64,000 nucleotides of DNA from Caryophanales bacterium UBA6259 (GCA_002441135.1 DJVJ01000014.1:39861-103860); one strand, 5' to 3'. Shown: positions 26,836-36,974, counted from the first letter of the stretch. The notes: a model not told the origin generated them from the sequence alone. Made by a program: numbers and translations.

Positions 26836-29800
26836 ATGATTACTGCAAACAAAATAGGACAAGAAACTCATGATTCAAACATAGATAATATTCTATTAAC
26901 TATAGAGGAACAAGCTCGACTACAAAAACTAACCGAGAAGCAACAAGAAAAACATTTTGAAGTAGCCTTTTGTGGGCATTTTTCCGCCGGTAAATCAACA
27001 ATTTTAAATACGTTATTAGGTGCTGAGGTATTGCCAACAAGCCCGATACCAACTAGTGCTAATATTATTGGAATAAAAAATGGAGAATTCGGCCTTTCTC
27101 TACGAACAAAAGACGGACAGGAAAAGATTTGGAATGGTGAAATTCCGTGGAATCAGGTTCGTAAATGGGGAATGAATGGACATGATATTTCTGAGATGAC
27201 GATTACTGCTCCATTGCCTTTTCTTGGTGATCACAGCTGTATTTTAGATACTCCTGGTGTTGATTCAACTGATGAAGCTCATGAAGCAGTTACCGTAGAA
27301 CAGCTATATACAACGGATGTCATTGTCTATGTAATGGATTATAATCATGTTCAATCAGAGACAAATCTTTATTTTCTGAAGCAATTATCCTTAGAGAAAA
27401 AGCCGATTTATATCGTTATTAATCAAGTAGACAAGCATAATGAAAAGGAAATACCCTTTTCCATATTTAATCAGTCAATACAAGATGTATTTCAGCGTTG
27501 GGAAATTCAATATAACGAGATATATTTCACCTCAATGAAGCATCCCCTTCATCCCTTGAATCAATATCGTCTATTTGAAAAAGAGATTAAATCCTTACTT
27601 TTTAATAGCAAAAATTTATTAGAGGGATCAATACAGTGCCTTGAGCAAGGGGTATATCAATCGGCAGTATATCGCTTACAGCAACAAAAGCTAGACGAAA
27701 TAGATCAGATTCATAATGAAATGAAAGAAAAGGGCTACCACCTTGAACAATTAGAGGAACAACAGCAATTACAGGTTAATCTTCATTCTATTCAAACCTA
27801 TGAACAAAAATTACAAGAGCAATTTGAACACGAATTGGGATCCTTATTTAAGACTGCAATTTTGTTCCCATTTACTACAACAGACTTAGCAAGAAGCTGG
27901 ATTGAAAGTTTACAACCTGGCTTTAAAGTAGGCGTGCTTTTTTCTAAAAAGAAAACATTGGAAGAACAAGATCAACGATTAGAACGCTTAGTAAAAGAGC
28001 TTCAGGAAAAAATAAAATCACAATTGATTTTTCATGTTATCACTTATTTTCAAAGGGTAGATCGTTCTATTTTATCGAATGAAAGGGTTTTTGAAGAAGC
28101 CTTAAATAAAATCAATTTTTACGTGACACCAGAATGGCTAAAATCTCAGGTGAAGTTAGATCATTCTAGCAGGGATTATGTTTTTGTTTTTACACGTGAA
28201 ATAACTACAATTATTGTTAGTGATCTTCGAAAAAAATCAAGAGAAGTCGTCGAGCTTCATATAGAAGGAATGAAGGAGTATATTCAAGAAGAGGAAAAGA
28301 TACTTACTGAGAAGTTACGTGAATTTAAGCAGATTGAGGAGTATTCGAAAAAAATTGAAGATGTTACTTTAGAGTATACATTATTGATGGAGACGATGAA
28401 TCAAAAATTAGCTATGTATCCATCAGCAAATCGTTTTAATCAATTGCTGATGGAAGCTTCTCATCAATCTTATCCTGAGTATGTTGAAAATGGATTATTA
28501 AATATCGTTCTTCCTGAGGAGAGTGTGATTGAGACAGACTGGAGGACTGAAGAAGTTAAACCTGGGCTTGAATTCTCTAAGGAAGAAATTGCGAGTTGGT
28601 CAAATAAAATTAAAGAAATTCTAATAAACCATAAAAGTACATCTATATTAGCACAAGAAAGAAATGACCTATTAGAGAGACTAAAGCGATATGAGCAGCA
28701 AACTTTTACTGTCTCTTTATTTGGTGCCTTTAGTGCGGGTAAATCTAGCTTTGCAAATGCACTTCTTGGAGATTATGTATTACCTGTTTCCCCAAATCCG
28801 ACAACTGCGACGATTAATACAATTGAAAAGTCTACCAATGAATACGCTCATGGTACTGCAAGAGTCACATTGAAAACACGTGCTAACCTAAGCGAGGAGA
28901 TTAAAGCGGTAAGTGAACAATTAGATCTATTCTTAGATATTGATCAAATAAATCATTGGAACCCAAATAAGCAGGAGTACATTTCTTCTTGGCAAAAGAC
29001 ATCAATTGATTATTTAATAACCATCAAAAAAGGATTAGCGGAAACAAGTTGGCAATTAGGGACTGCCTTTACGGTTCATTTGTCTGAAGTACAGCAGTAT
29101 ATTGCCGATGAACAAAAAGCATGCTTGATTGACAAGGTGAATATTTATTATGATAGTCCAATTACTAATAATGGAATTATTCTTGTGGATACACCTGGTG
29201 TAAATTCCATTCATGGTCGCCATACCAATGTCGCATTTCAACAAATGCGTTCTTCCGATGCGATCTTTTATTTAACCTATTACAATCATGCATTTTCAAA
29301 AGCAGATCAATACTTTCTACAACAAATGGGTAAAGTGAATGAAAGCTTTAGGCAGGATAAGCTGTATTTTATTATTAATGCTTCTGATTTGGCCAATAAT
29401 GCTGGCGAATTAAATGGTGTAAAAAAGCATGTTCATGACCAGCTTGTAAGAAACGGAATTGAGCATCCAAGGCTATTTCATCTATCAAGCAAAAAAGGAC
29501 TACATGCTAAAAAAGAAGGGTATGTGCAGGAGTGTTCCTTTACTGAGTTTGAAGCTATTTTTTACGAACAAACCATATTAGAGTTTAAACAGCTTAGTGT
29601 TAAGCTTTTAGCCCAGCAATTACAGCAGTTTGAAGACAAGATTAATGACAGCATTTCCTTTATGAATGCGGAACAATCAGAACAACAAGCACAGCATCAG
29701 AAGCTTCAACAGATCGTGAAAAATCAAACTGAACGTGTAAATCAGACTACCTTCCATTATGTATTAAGGGATGTATTATTTGAGTTGGATCAATTAATTT

Positions 29801-30444
29801 TATACCTTCGAGATCGTATGAGGTTTGTGTTAAGTGATTATTTCCCTCAAGCAATTAATGTTGCGGTTTTGACAGGTAATACCAAAAAGGAACTTCATCA
29901 GCAGTTAGTAAGTGCTATTAAAGAGTGGAAGGGTCTAGGAGAATATTTTTTAAAGCAGGAGTTAGAAGCGACTGTCATTCGTATGGAAGAAAAAATGAAA
30001 GCAAGGGCGAATCAATGGTTTTTGGATGAGCTGAAAAAATCCAGAAATGAGTTGCCATACCTTTATTTATCTGATGAGGTAAATGTGGATCCAATTCAAA
30101 TTGGACTTCAGAATAAGCATCTTTCCATTGATTATCCAAAGTTTTTACCTTATCTTAAATCCAAAAAGGATTTCTTTGAAAACGGAATGATAAAACAGCT
30201 GAAAGAAGAATTAATGAAAGATGGTTTAGAAGCTGCAAACAATATTATCAGTTTTAGTGAAATATTTTTACAAAATAAATTTGAGCAACAAATTGACTCT
30301 CTTGAACAAGAATTAAAACAACGACTGATTACAGCATTCCAGCATGAAATGAATCGATTTGAAGCGTTATTTGATCATCAAGAAAAGGCTTTGTTAATCA
30401 ATGAATATAAAAGTCTTTATCTTTTTTTGGGGGATTATAAATGA
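26836..30444 (+). CDS. dynA: Two-headed bacterial dynamin DynA
   Basis: A 1202-residue protein made of two fused dynamin-like units, like B. subtilis DynA (YpbR). Unit 1 has G1 GHFSAGKST (about residue 47) and G3 D-T-P-G-V-D; unit 2 has G1 GAFSAGKSS (about 630) and G3 D-T-P-G-V-N. Long helical stalks follow each GTPase. DynA tethers and fuses membranes and supports survival under membrane stress and phage attack in B. subtilis. The two P-loops are both intact. The stop overlaps the following acetyltransferase start (ATGA). Confidence 0.9.
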   Translation: MITANKIGQETHDSNIDNILLTIEEQARLQKLTEKQQEKHFEVAFCGHFSAGKSTILNTLLGAEVLPTSPIPTSANIIGIKNGEFGLSLRTKDGQEKIWNGEIPWNQVRKWGMNGHDISEMTITAPLPFLGDHSCILDTPGVDSTDEAHEAVTVEQLYTTDVIVYVMDYNHVQSETNLYFLKQLSLEKKPIYIVINQVDKHNEKEIPFSIFNQSIQDVFQRWEIQYNEIYFTSMKHPLHPLNQYRLFEKEIKSLLFNSKNLLEGSIQCLEQGVYQSAVYRLQQQKLDEIDQIHNEMKEKGYHLEQLEEQQQLQVNLHSIQTYEQKLQEQFEHELGSLFKTAILFPFTTTDLARSWIESLQPGFKVGVLFSKKKTLEEQDQRLERLVKELQEKIKSQLIFHVITYFQRVDRSILSNERVFEEALNKINFYVTPEWLKSQVKLDHSSRDYVFVFTREITTIIVSDLRKKSREVVELHIEGMKEYIQEEEKILTEKLREFKQIEEYSKKIEDVTLEYTLLMETMNQKLAMYPSANRFNQLLMEASHQSYPEYVENGLLNIVLPEESVIETDWRTEEVKPGLEFSKEEIASWSNKIKEILINHKSTSILAQERNDLLERLKRYEQQTFTVSLFGAFSAGKSSFANALLGDYVLPVSPNPTTATINTIEKSTNEYAHGTARVTLKTRANLSEEIKAVSEQLDLFLDIDQINHWNPNKQEYISSWQKTSIDYLITIKKGLAETSWQLGTAFTVHLSEVQQYIADEQKACLIDKVNIYYDSPITNNGIILVDTPGVNSIHGRHTNVAFQQMRSSDAIFYLTYYNHAFSKADQYFLQQMGKVNESFRQDKLYFIINASDLANNAGELNGVKKHVHDQLVRNGIEHPRLFHLSSKKGLHAKKEGYVQECSFTEFEAIFYEQTILEFKQLSVKLLAQQLQQFEDKINDSISFMNAEQSEQQAQHQKLQQIVKNQTERVNQTTFHYVLRDVLFELDQLILYLRDRMRFVLSDYFPQAINVAVLTGNTKKELHQQLVSAIKEWKGLGEYFLKQELEATVIRMEEKMKARANQWFLDELKKSRNELPYLYLSDEVNVDPIQIGLQNKHLSIDYPKFLPYLKSKKDFFENGMIKQLKEELMKDGLEAANNIISFSEIFLQNKFEQQIDSLEQELKQRLITAFQHEMNRFEALFDHQEKALLINEYKSLYLFLGDYK

Positions 30445-30992
30445 AGAAAATTTATGAAACAGAACGACTTATATTGAAAGTATTGGATAAAACCAATGCT
30501 AATCTAGTTTTAGACTACTATCTAAGGAATGAATCCTTTTTAGAAGAATGGGAAACAAAAAAGGATCAGAACTTTTATACAAAAGAATATCACCAAGAAC
30601 TACTATCCAAAGAATTAATGAGCATTGAAAACGACAATATGTTAAGATTATGGATTTTTAAAAAGAATGATGACACCAAGATAATAGGTTCTGTTGGTTT
30701 TAATAACATAGTAAGAGGAGCATTTCTATCCTGTCATTTAGGATATAAATTAGACAAGGACGAAATTAATAAGGGGTATATAACCGAGGCAATCAAGAAA
30801 GGGATCGATATTATGTTTGATGAATACGGGTTGCACCGAATTGAAGCTAATATCATGCCTAAAAATAAACGTTCATTTAGGGTAGTTGAAAAATTAGGTT
30901 TTTATAATGAAGGGCTGGCATACAAATATTTAAAAATTAATGGCAAATGGGAAGACCATATCCATATGGTTCTATTAAATGACATGGTGTAA
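30441..30992 (+). CDS. GNAT-family N-acetyltransferase (RimJ/RimL-like)
   Basis: A 183-residue acetyl-CoA-dependent transferase: N-terminal YETERLILKVLDKTNA, then LGYKLDKDEINKGYITEAIKKG (acetyl-CoA loop region) and HRIEANIMPKNKRSFRVVEKLGF. Closest in pattern to RimJ/L-type enzymes that acetylate protein N-termini, but the target is unknown. Translationally coupled to dynA by a 4-base overlap. Confidence 0.85.
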   Translation: MKKIYETERLILKVLDKTNANLVLDYYLRNESFLEEWETKKDQNFYTKEYHQELLSKELMSIENDNMLRLWIFKKNDDTKIIGSVGFNNIVRGAFLSCHLGYKLDKDEINKGYITEAIKKGIDIMFDEYGLHRIEANIMPKNKRSFRVVEKLGFYNEGLAYKYLKINGKWEDHIHMVLLNDMV

Positions 30993-30997
30993 TTAAA

Positions 30998-31029
30998 AAA
31001 AGGGGGAAGCAAAACATTGTTTCCCCTTT
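30998..31029. terminator. Bidirectional terminator
   Basis: Stem AAAGGGGGAAGCAA / TTGTTTCCCCTTT (one bulge) between the convergent acetyltransferase and TauE genes. Confidence 0.7.
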
Positions 31030-31031
31030 AA

Positions 31032-31766
31032 CTATAGTAAAGCATTGATGGATGTGATTATACCTGTAGTAATTAAAAGGATTAATATTGCTTTTTTAAA
31101 AGTCTGCTCATTTATTTTTTTAGAAATGTAAATCCCAGCAATCGTACCTAAGATTAAGATAATAAGGTTAGAGCCAGTGAACTTGATTACATCAGATGTG
31201 ATGTAGCCACTTAAGGCAAGAGTAATAATAGTGATCACATTGGTAATGATGAAGTATGCATTGGTATTAGCCCTAAACTTATTTTTGTCATATCCTTCAT
31301 TGGCTAAAAACAAAACTATAGGTGGACCACTCATCGAAATACTTCCATTCAAAACCCCACTAATAAACCCAGCAATACTAAAAGATAGTGTCTTGTTTTT
31401 TAAGCTAAGTTTATATCCTTTGTACATTGCTAATGAAGTAATTAGGATGATAATTCCAATTAAAAACTTTAAGATCTCTGGATCTAGTTTATTTAAGCCG
31501 TAGACTCCAATCGGAATACCAAGAATCCCCATAACGATAAGAACCCAAATTTCCTTTAAGACAATATGTTGTCTTACAGAAAATATAATCATGGTATTGA
31601 CGACTAATCCGAAAAGAATAAATGACGGAACTAAAATTTTTAAAGGGAGAAAGATTGTTAATAGCGGAGCTACAATTAGTACAAAACCGAAGCCTACTGC
31701 TCCTTGTACAGCACTTGCAAAGAATATAATAAGAGACGATATTAGGAAGATTGCTAGATTAGTCAT
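31032..31766 (-). CDS. TauE/SafE-family sulfite/anion exporter
   Basis: A 244-residue membrane protein with about eight helices of the TauE/SafE family. The conserved FFASAVQGAVGFGFVLIVAPLL near the N-terminus and AGFISGVLNGSISMSGPPIVLFL in the middle are clear. Members export sulfite, sulfoacetate or other organosulfur anions; the substrate cannot be told. ATG 31766 has CGAGGAG upstream and is preferred over an ATG 11 codons earlier. Confidence 0.83.
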   Translation of the reverse strand: MTNLAIFLISSLIIFFASAVQGAVGFGFVLIVAPLLTIFLPLKILVPSFILFGLVVNTMIIFSVRQHIVLKEIWVLIVMGILGIPIGVYGLNKLDPEILKFLIGIIILITSLAMYKGYKLSLKNKTLSFSIAGFISGVLNGSISMSGPPIVLFLANEGYDKNKFRANTNAYFIITNVITIITLALSGYITSDVIKFTGSNLIILILGTIAGIYISKKINEQTFKKAILILLITTGIITSINALL

Positions 31767-31976
31767 TGATTTACTCCTCGTAGGCGTAGAATTAGTCACT
31801 AATCTATTTTATTCCTAGATGAATTTTTTGTATATATAAAGCTTATATGAAATTAATTTCTTAAGATTGAATTCATAACTACTTTGGATAGGAGTGATGG
31901 TTTAACATCTGGAGATATCAGGATAAAAGGAATTAATCTTAAAGCATAGAATTAAATAATACTAGACTACGACTCT

Positions 31977-33380
31977 ATGAATAGGTTAGGAGTGATGATA
32001 ATCGAAACAAAACAAGTGCTTGGGAAAACAATAAATCAGTGGATCGCAGATTACCCGTTATTTGACAAATTAATCAAAACAGAAGAAGTATTCTGGATTA
32101 ACTTTAATTACGAAAATGTTCAGAGTGCCATAAAAAAGATCAACTTATCCATTAATGATGTGAAAGATGCAGAGAAGCGATTACTTCGTTTTGCATCATA
32201 TATTGAAAAAGTATATCCAGAGACAAAAGTAAATAAAGGAACCATTGAATCTCCCATTGTGCCAATTCCTAATATGAAAGAGAAACTAGAAAACTTGTAT
32301 AACCAAAAAATATCAGGAAATCTATTAATGAAGCTTGATTCTCATCTTCCTATTTCAGGCTCGATAAAAGCTAGAGGAGGAATTTACGAGGTATTAAAAC
32401 ATGCTGAACAGTTGGCTGTTCGTGAGGGCCTATTGTCTATCCATGATAATTATTCAATTTTAGATAACGAAAAATTTAAACACTTCTTTTCCAAATACAC
32501 CATTGCCGTTGGCTCTACCGGAAATCTAGGATTAAGTATTGGAATCATTAGTGCTAGCTTAGGATTTAAGGTTATTGTTCATATGTCAGCAGATGCAAAG
32601 CAATGGAAAAAGGATATTTTAAGAAGTAAAGGTGTTCAAGTAATTGAATATCAGTCTGATTATAGTAAAGCAGTTGAAGAGGGAAGAAAACTATCTGATA
32701 CTGATTTGATGAGTCATTTTATCGATGATGAGAATTCTATTGATCTATTTCTGGGATATGCTGTTGCTGCACTTCGGTTAGAGCAGCAATTGAAAGATTT
32801 ATATATAAAAGTTGATGAGGACCATCCACTCTTTGTTTATATTCCCTGTGGAGTAGGGGGGGGGCCTGGTGGGGTAACCTTTGGCCTAAAGCTAATCTTT
32901 CAGGATAATGTCCATTGTTTCTTTGCGGAACCAACACATTCACCATGTATGCTGATTGGTTCGATGACAGAACTGCATGATCAGGTTAGTGTACAGGATT
33001 TTGGCATTGATAATATTACTGCCGCTGATGGATTAGCTGTTGGCAGAGCTTCTGCATTTGTAGGAAAGACGCTAAAGAATCTACTAAGTGGAGTTTACAC
33101 AATAGAGGATACCATGCTTTTTAAACTACTAGCTACTCTTACTGATACTGAGGGAATAAAGTTAGAGCCTTCAGCACTCGCGGGCTTAGCAGGACCTGTT
33201 AAATTATTATCTACTACACAAGGGGAGAAATACTTAATTGATCACAACCTAAAGGATAAAATGACCCAAGCAACGCATATTGTTTGGGCTACTGGTGGAA
33301 GTATGGTACCAGCAGAGGAAATGGATAAGTATTATCATCAAGGAGTTTATCTATCACAAAAAACGGAGGAAAAATCATGA
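31977..33380 (+). CDS. dsdA: D-serine ammonia-lyase
   Basis: PLP enzyme that converts D-serine to pyruvate and ammonia. The length (467) fits, and the PLP lysine is in SGSIKARGGIYEV (about residue 127), with the substrate/phosphate loops VGSTGNLGLS and the glycine loop CGVGGGPGGVTFGLK. The latter is encoded over a run of nine G (32856-32864), unusual in this AT-rich DNA and prone to slippage; the frame is intact here. The start is uncertain: ATG 31977 has no clear ribosome binding site and ATG 31995 sits too close to GGAG. The stop overlaps the next gene by 4 bases. Confidence 0.88.
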   Translation: MNRLGVMIIETKQVLGKTINQWIADYPLFDKLIKTEEVFWINFNYENVQSAIKKINLSINDVKDAEKRLLRFASYIEKVYPETKVNKGTIESPIVPIPNMKEKLENLYNQKISGNLLMKLDSHLPISGSIKARGGIYEVLKHAEQLAVREGLLSIHDNYSILDNEKFKHFFSKYTIAVGSTGNLGLSIGIISASLGFKVIVHMSADAKQWKKDILRSKGVQVIEYQSDYSKAVEEGRKLSDTDLMSHFIDDENSIDLFLGYAVAALRLEQQLKDLYIKVDEDHPLFVYIPCGVGGGPGGVTFGLKLIFQDNVHCFFAEPTHSPCMLIGSMTELHDQVSVQDFGIDNITAADGLAVGRASAFVGKTLKNLLSGVYTIEDTMLFKLLATLTDTEGIKLEPSALAGLAGPVKLLSTTQGEKYLIDHNLKDKMTQATHIVWATGGSMVPAEEMDKYYHQGVYLSQKTEEKS

Positions 33381-33871
33381 TTGAAACGAAACGTTTAATG
33401 TTAATTCCTTTTACATTGGATTATGTAAAAGCAGCTATTAAAGGAAAAAAAGAGCTTGAAGCTATATTGCAATATCAAGTAGCTGACCAATGGCCAAATC
33501 AAGACTATGCAGAAATATTACCCTATAAAGCTAGTGCATTCGAAAAAGATCCTTCAAAAAGTAAATGGAGCTTTATTGTAATACATAAAGAAGATCAAAA
33601 GCTGATAGGAGAGATAGGTGGAAAAGGTGGTCCTGATGAAAATGGAACGGTGGAAATAGGGTATGGAATCGTAGAAGAATATCGTAATAAAGGATATGCA
33701 ACAGAAATGGTTAATGGGCTAGTAAACTGGCTAAACACTCATCCAGAAGTGAATAAAATTATCGCTGATTGTTTAATAGAGAATTTACCATCGATAAAAG
33801 TACTTGAAAAATCCGGATTTCTTCAGACCCATAAAGATGATGAGTTAATATATTGGGAGTATAAAGAGTAG
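33377..33871 (+). CDS. GNAT-family N-acetyltransferase
   Basis: A 164-residue acetyltransferase of the RimJ/L-like group: ETKRLMLIPFTLDYVKAA, IGYGIVEEYRNKGYATEMV (acetyl-CoA site) and VLEKSGFLQ. It starts within the dsdA stop (ATGA), so the two are cotranslated. The target is unknown; the link to D-serine catabolism is positional only. Confidence 0.85.
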   Translation: MIETKRLMLIPFTLDYVKAAIKGKKELEAILQYQVADQWPNQDYAEILPYKASAFEKDPSKSKWSFIVIHKEDQKLIGEIGGKGGPDENGTVEIGYGIVEEYRNKGYATEMVNGLVNWLNTHPEVNKIIADCLIENLPSIKVLEKSGFLQTHKDDELIYWEYKE

Positions 33872-33883
33872 GGAGGGAAGAGG

Positions 33884-34249
33884 ATGATATGTCCATGGTG
33901 CGATAAAAATACCACTCCGGTCGATGGGTTCTGTCCTAGCTGTGGTAATGAGTGGATTACTGATTTTGGTACTGGTGAATTTAATGAAGCTGAGCTTGAG
34001 GAATATGTAGAAACGAAGCATGAAATGACTTGTCCACGCTGTTCTGCCGAGATGACATATGCTGGTGAGGAAAAATTGCAACGAGGGTCGTCTATCGAAA
34101 ATTTATTTTTTGGAGAACTAGGTGAGCTGTTTAAAGGTACTGTAAATTTAGATACCTATATTTGCACGAAGTGTTTCAAAGTTGAATTTGAGTTAACGAA
34201 TAGAGATAAAAAATATATCCAGCAATTAAGACATTCTCAAATGGATTGA
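33884..34249 (+). CDS. Zinc-ribbon protein of unknown function
   Basis: A 121-residue protein with four C-x2-C pairs: C-P-W-C and C-P-S-C at the N-terminus (about residues 3-21), C-P-R-C near 49 and C-T-K-C near 100, suggesting two zinc ribbons, each built from two pairs. The middle is acidic. I recognise no family function. It is 12 bases after the acetyltransferase, and the unit closes with a terminator. Confidence 0.75.
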   Translation: MICPWCDKNTTPVDGFCPSCGNEWITDFGTGEFNEAELEEYVETKHEMTCPRCSAEMTYAGEEKLQRGSSIENLFFGELGELFKGTVNLDTYICTKCFKVEFELTNRDKKYIQQLRHSQMD

Positions 34250-34263
34250 GTTTTACAGAATTG

Positions 34264-34295
34264 ACACTCTGACTAATCAGAGTGTTATTTTTATT
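34264..34295 (+). terminator. Terminator after dsdA-GNAT-zinc ribbon unit
   Basis: Perfect 9-bp stem ACACTCTGA / TCAGAGTGT with loop CTAA, followed by TATTTTTATTT. Confidence 0.85.
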
Positions 34296-34361
34296 TGTCA
34301 AAAATAAATAGTTATAAAATTCAGAATAATTAATAAAATTAAAATATGAGAGGTGATTCAT

Positions 34362-34985
34362 GTGTCAGAATTGGAAAAACGGATCGTTGAAAACAAAAAG
34401 AGCGATCTTTCATCGTTAACGAAAAGAGGATTAAGAACGAGAACCAAGCTTCTCAATGCTGCGGAGAAAATATTTGGTGAAAAAAGTTATTATGAGGCTT
34501 CCATAGTAGATATTACACAACAAGCAAAAGTGGCACAAGGAACGTTCTATATATATTTTTCCTCAAAAAAAGAGATATTTGAAGAATTAATAAAAAAGTT
34601 AAGTAAAGACTTCCGGAATGAAATCCGAATAGCAGTTTTAAATGCAAAGAGCATTAAAGAAGCACAAATCATCGGATTTACAACCTTTTTTCATTGGGTA
34701 AAAGAGCATAGGGATTTATATAAAATTGTTCAACAATCTGTAGTTGTAAATGAAGAACTTCACCAGTGGTATTATGAACGAATTGCACAAGGGTACATCA
34801 AAGGACTTGAAGACGCGATGAAGGGAGGAGAAGTAAGAAAATTCAACCCAGAAACCGTTGCTTATGCTTTGATGGGAATTAGTTCATTTATTGGTATGAG
34901 GTGGGTTTATTGGGAAAACAGTGATGTTCCAGATCGTGTTTTGGAGGAAGCAATTAATGTGATTTTTGAAGGAATTCAAAGTTAA
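34362..34985 (+). CDS. TetR/AcrR-family regulator of the acyl-CoA/ABC operon
   Basis: A 207-residue TetR-type repressor. The N-terminal helix-turn-helix is ILDAAEKIF-like: LLNAAEKIFGEKSYYEASIVDITQQ, then AKVAQGTFYIYFSSKKEIFEEL (about residues 31-75). GTG 34362 fits the AGAGGTGA site better than GTG 34353. As first gene of the operon it probably senses the acyl-CoA or acid handled by the downstream enzymes and also controls itself; no clear operator was identified in the 66 bases after the preceding terminator. Confidence 0.85.
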   Translation: MSELEKRIVENKKSDLSSLTKRGLRTRTKLLNAAEKIFGEKSYYEASIVDITQQAKVAQGTFYIYFSSKKEIFEELIKKLSKDFRNEIRIAVLNAKSIKEAQIIGFTTFFHWVKEHRDLYKIVQQSVVVNEELHQWYYERIAQGYIKGLEDAMKGGEVRKFNPETVAYALMGISSFIGMRWVYWENSDVPDRVLEEAINVIFEGIQS

Positions 34986-35000
34986 GGAGAGGAGGATATT

Positions 35001-36530
35001 ATGCAGGGTATATTTTATTGGATAGATAAAAGAGCACAGATTACCCCAAACCGTGTTGCCTTAATCGGGGAAAGAACTAGAATGACTTATGAAAAAATGG
35101 CTGATGCGATAAGGGGCATATCAAATCAATTGAGCCAAACCTATGGAATCAAAACAGCTGATCGAGTAGCGATATTATCTGGTAATAGCATCGATTATTT
35201 ACTCTTATTATTCGCTATTGCAAAAATAGGTGCTATTGCTGTACCTCTAAATATTCGTTTAACCAAAAATGAATGGAGCTATCAAATTAAGGATAGTCAA
35301 ACATCAACATTAATCATGACGAAAGATTTCAAAGAGATAAGCGAAGAATTACAAGATGATCAACTTATTAATTTATTAATTTCGCTCGAAGATTTAGTTG
35401 AAAACGCTAACGCTAACACTAACACTAAACCTTTCGATGCTAATAGTCATTTAACAATAGTAGATGAAGGCGATGTTGATTCCTCATTTCCATTTTTAAT
35501 TATCTATACTTCAGGTACCACTGGTCGACCTAAAGGAGCGGTACTAACACAGGAAAATATGTATTGGAACTCAATACACAATATTTTAGCCATTGATATA
35601 CGGGCTGAAGATAAGGTTATAACAATACTTCCTCTCTTCCATATTGGGGGAATTGGTTTATTCGCTTTACCTGCTCTTTTAGCTGGAGGTACTGTGCTTG
35701 TACCAGATCGTTTTGACCCAGATCAAACTCTAGACTGGATTGAAAAAGAAAAAATTACAATTGTAATGGGTGTGCCAACAATTTTTGATGCAATTCGAAA
35801 GAGTAGCCGATTTGCATTAACCGATTTTTCTTCCATCCGTTGGTTCTATAGTGGAGGGGCTCCTTGTCCACATGAGTTAATCGAACATTATTTAGAAAAA
35901 GGAATACCTTTTGGTCAAGGGTTTGGTATGTCCGAGACATCACCAACAGTGTTTATGTTATCTAAAGAGGACTACAAGCATAGGATAGGCTCAATCGGTA
36001 AACCAGTAATGTTTACAGATGTGCGTATCGTGAATAATCAGGATCAGGATGTAATGAATGGTGAGGTTGGCGAAATGATTTTTAGAGGTCCCAATATTTT
36101 TAAAGAATATTGGAATCTTCCAGAACAAACCGCGGCTAGCTTTAAGAATGGTTGGTTTTATTCAGGAGATTTAGCGAAGCAAGATGAGGAAGGCTTCTAT
36201 TATATTGCTGGTAGAAAAAAAGAGATGATTATTTCTGGAGGGGAAAACGTATACCCTTTGGAGGTTGAGCAAACGATTCAAGAATTAGCTGAAGTTGCTG
36301 AGGTAGCAGTTATTGGTGTAAAGGATGAAAAATGGGGGGAAGTTCCAAAGGCGATTCTCTCATTAAGGGCAGGTAGCCAGTTAATGCCAGAAGTAATCTA
36401 TGATTATTGTTTAGGTAAATTAGCGAAATATAAATGTCCAAAAACATTTGAATTTATTCAAGAGCTACCAAAAAATGCAACCGGAAAAATAGATAAGGCT
36501 CAATTAAAAAGAATATATAACACAGATTAA
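35001..36530 (+). CDS. Acyl-CoA synthetase (AMP-forming)
   Basis: An ANL-superfamily ligase (509 residues) that activates a carboxylic acid to an acyl-CoA through an acyl-AMP. Motifs: LIIYTSGTTGRPKGA (about residues 169-183), GFGMSETSP, GWFYSGDLAKQDEEGFYYIAGRKKE and the late N-A-T-G-K-I-D-K with the catalytic Lys. It is of the long-chain fatty acid/FadD3-like type but the chain cannot be deduced. A short tandem repeat (35406-35429) encodes N-A-N-A-N-T-N-T in a surface loop. Second gene of the operon. Confidence 0.88.
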   Translation: MQGIFYWIDKRAQITPNRVALIGERTRMTYEKMADAIRGISNQLSQTYGIKTADRVAILSGNSIDYLLLLFAIAKIGAIAVPLNIRLTKNEWSYQIKDSQTSTLIMTKDFKEISEELQDDQLINLLISLEDLVENANANTNTKPFDANSHLTIVDEGDVDSSFPFLIIYTSGTTGRPKGAVLTQENMYWNSIHNILAIDIRAEDKVITILPLFHIGGIGLFALPALLAGGTVLVPDRFDPDQTLDWIEKEKITIVMGVPTIFDAIRKSSRFALTDFSSIRWFYSGGAPCPHELIEHYLEKGIPFGQGFGMSETSPTVFMLSKEDYKHRIGSIGKPVMFTDVRIVNNQDQDVMNGEVGEMIFRGPNIFKEYWNLPEQTAASFKNGWFYSGDLAKQDEEGFYYIAGRKKEMIISGGENVYPLEVEQTIQELAEVAEVAVIGVKDEKWGEVPKAILSLRAGSQLMPEVIYDYCLGKLAKYKCPKTFEFIQELPKNATGKIDKAQLKRIYNTD

Positions 36531-36542
36531 CGAGGTGATTAA

Positions 36543-36974
36543 ATGAGGGAATTTAAGATAGGGCAAAAAGCATCGTTTAGTAGAACGATAACAGAAACGG
36601 ATTTAGTACAATACGCTGGCATTAGTGGGGATTACAATCCTATTCATGTGGATCAGGTGTACGCAGAAGGCACTCGTTTTAAGCAAAGAATTGCTCACGG
36701 ACTTTTAACCTCTAGTTTATTATCTCGATTATTAGGAATGGAATTACCTGGACCAGGAGCCGTATATTTGGAGCAAACAATGCGATTTATTCGACCAGTT
36801 TTTACAGGGGATACAATTACAGCGATAGTAGAAATTATAGAGATTAACGATGAAAAAAGAACGATTAAATTAAAAACAGAATGTCATAAACATGATGGAA
36901 AACTTGTATTAGACGGCGTAGCATCCATGCTTGTGCCAGACGAGGTGAGAAGTGATGACAACAAGCCAGCATGA
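36543..36974 (+). CDS. MaoC-family enoyl-CoA hydratase
   Basis: A 143-residue hot-dog protein of the MaoC/(R)-specific enoyl-CoA hydratase type. The hydratase-2 motif is present: AGISGDYNPIHVDQVYAEGTRFKQRIAHGLLTSS carries the catalytic Asp and His. It hydrates trans-2-enoyl-CoA to the (R)-3-hydroxyacyl-CoA. It lies 12 bases after the CoA ligase and overlaps the next gene by 20 bases. Confidence 0.85.
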   Translation: MREFKIGQKASFSRTITETDLVQYAGISGDYNPIHVDQVYAEGTRFKQRIAHGLLTSSLLSRLLGMELPGPGAVYLEQTMRFIRPVFTGDTITAIVEIIEINDEKRTIKLKTECHKHDGKLVLDGVASMLVPDEVRSDDNKPA

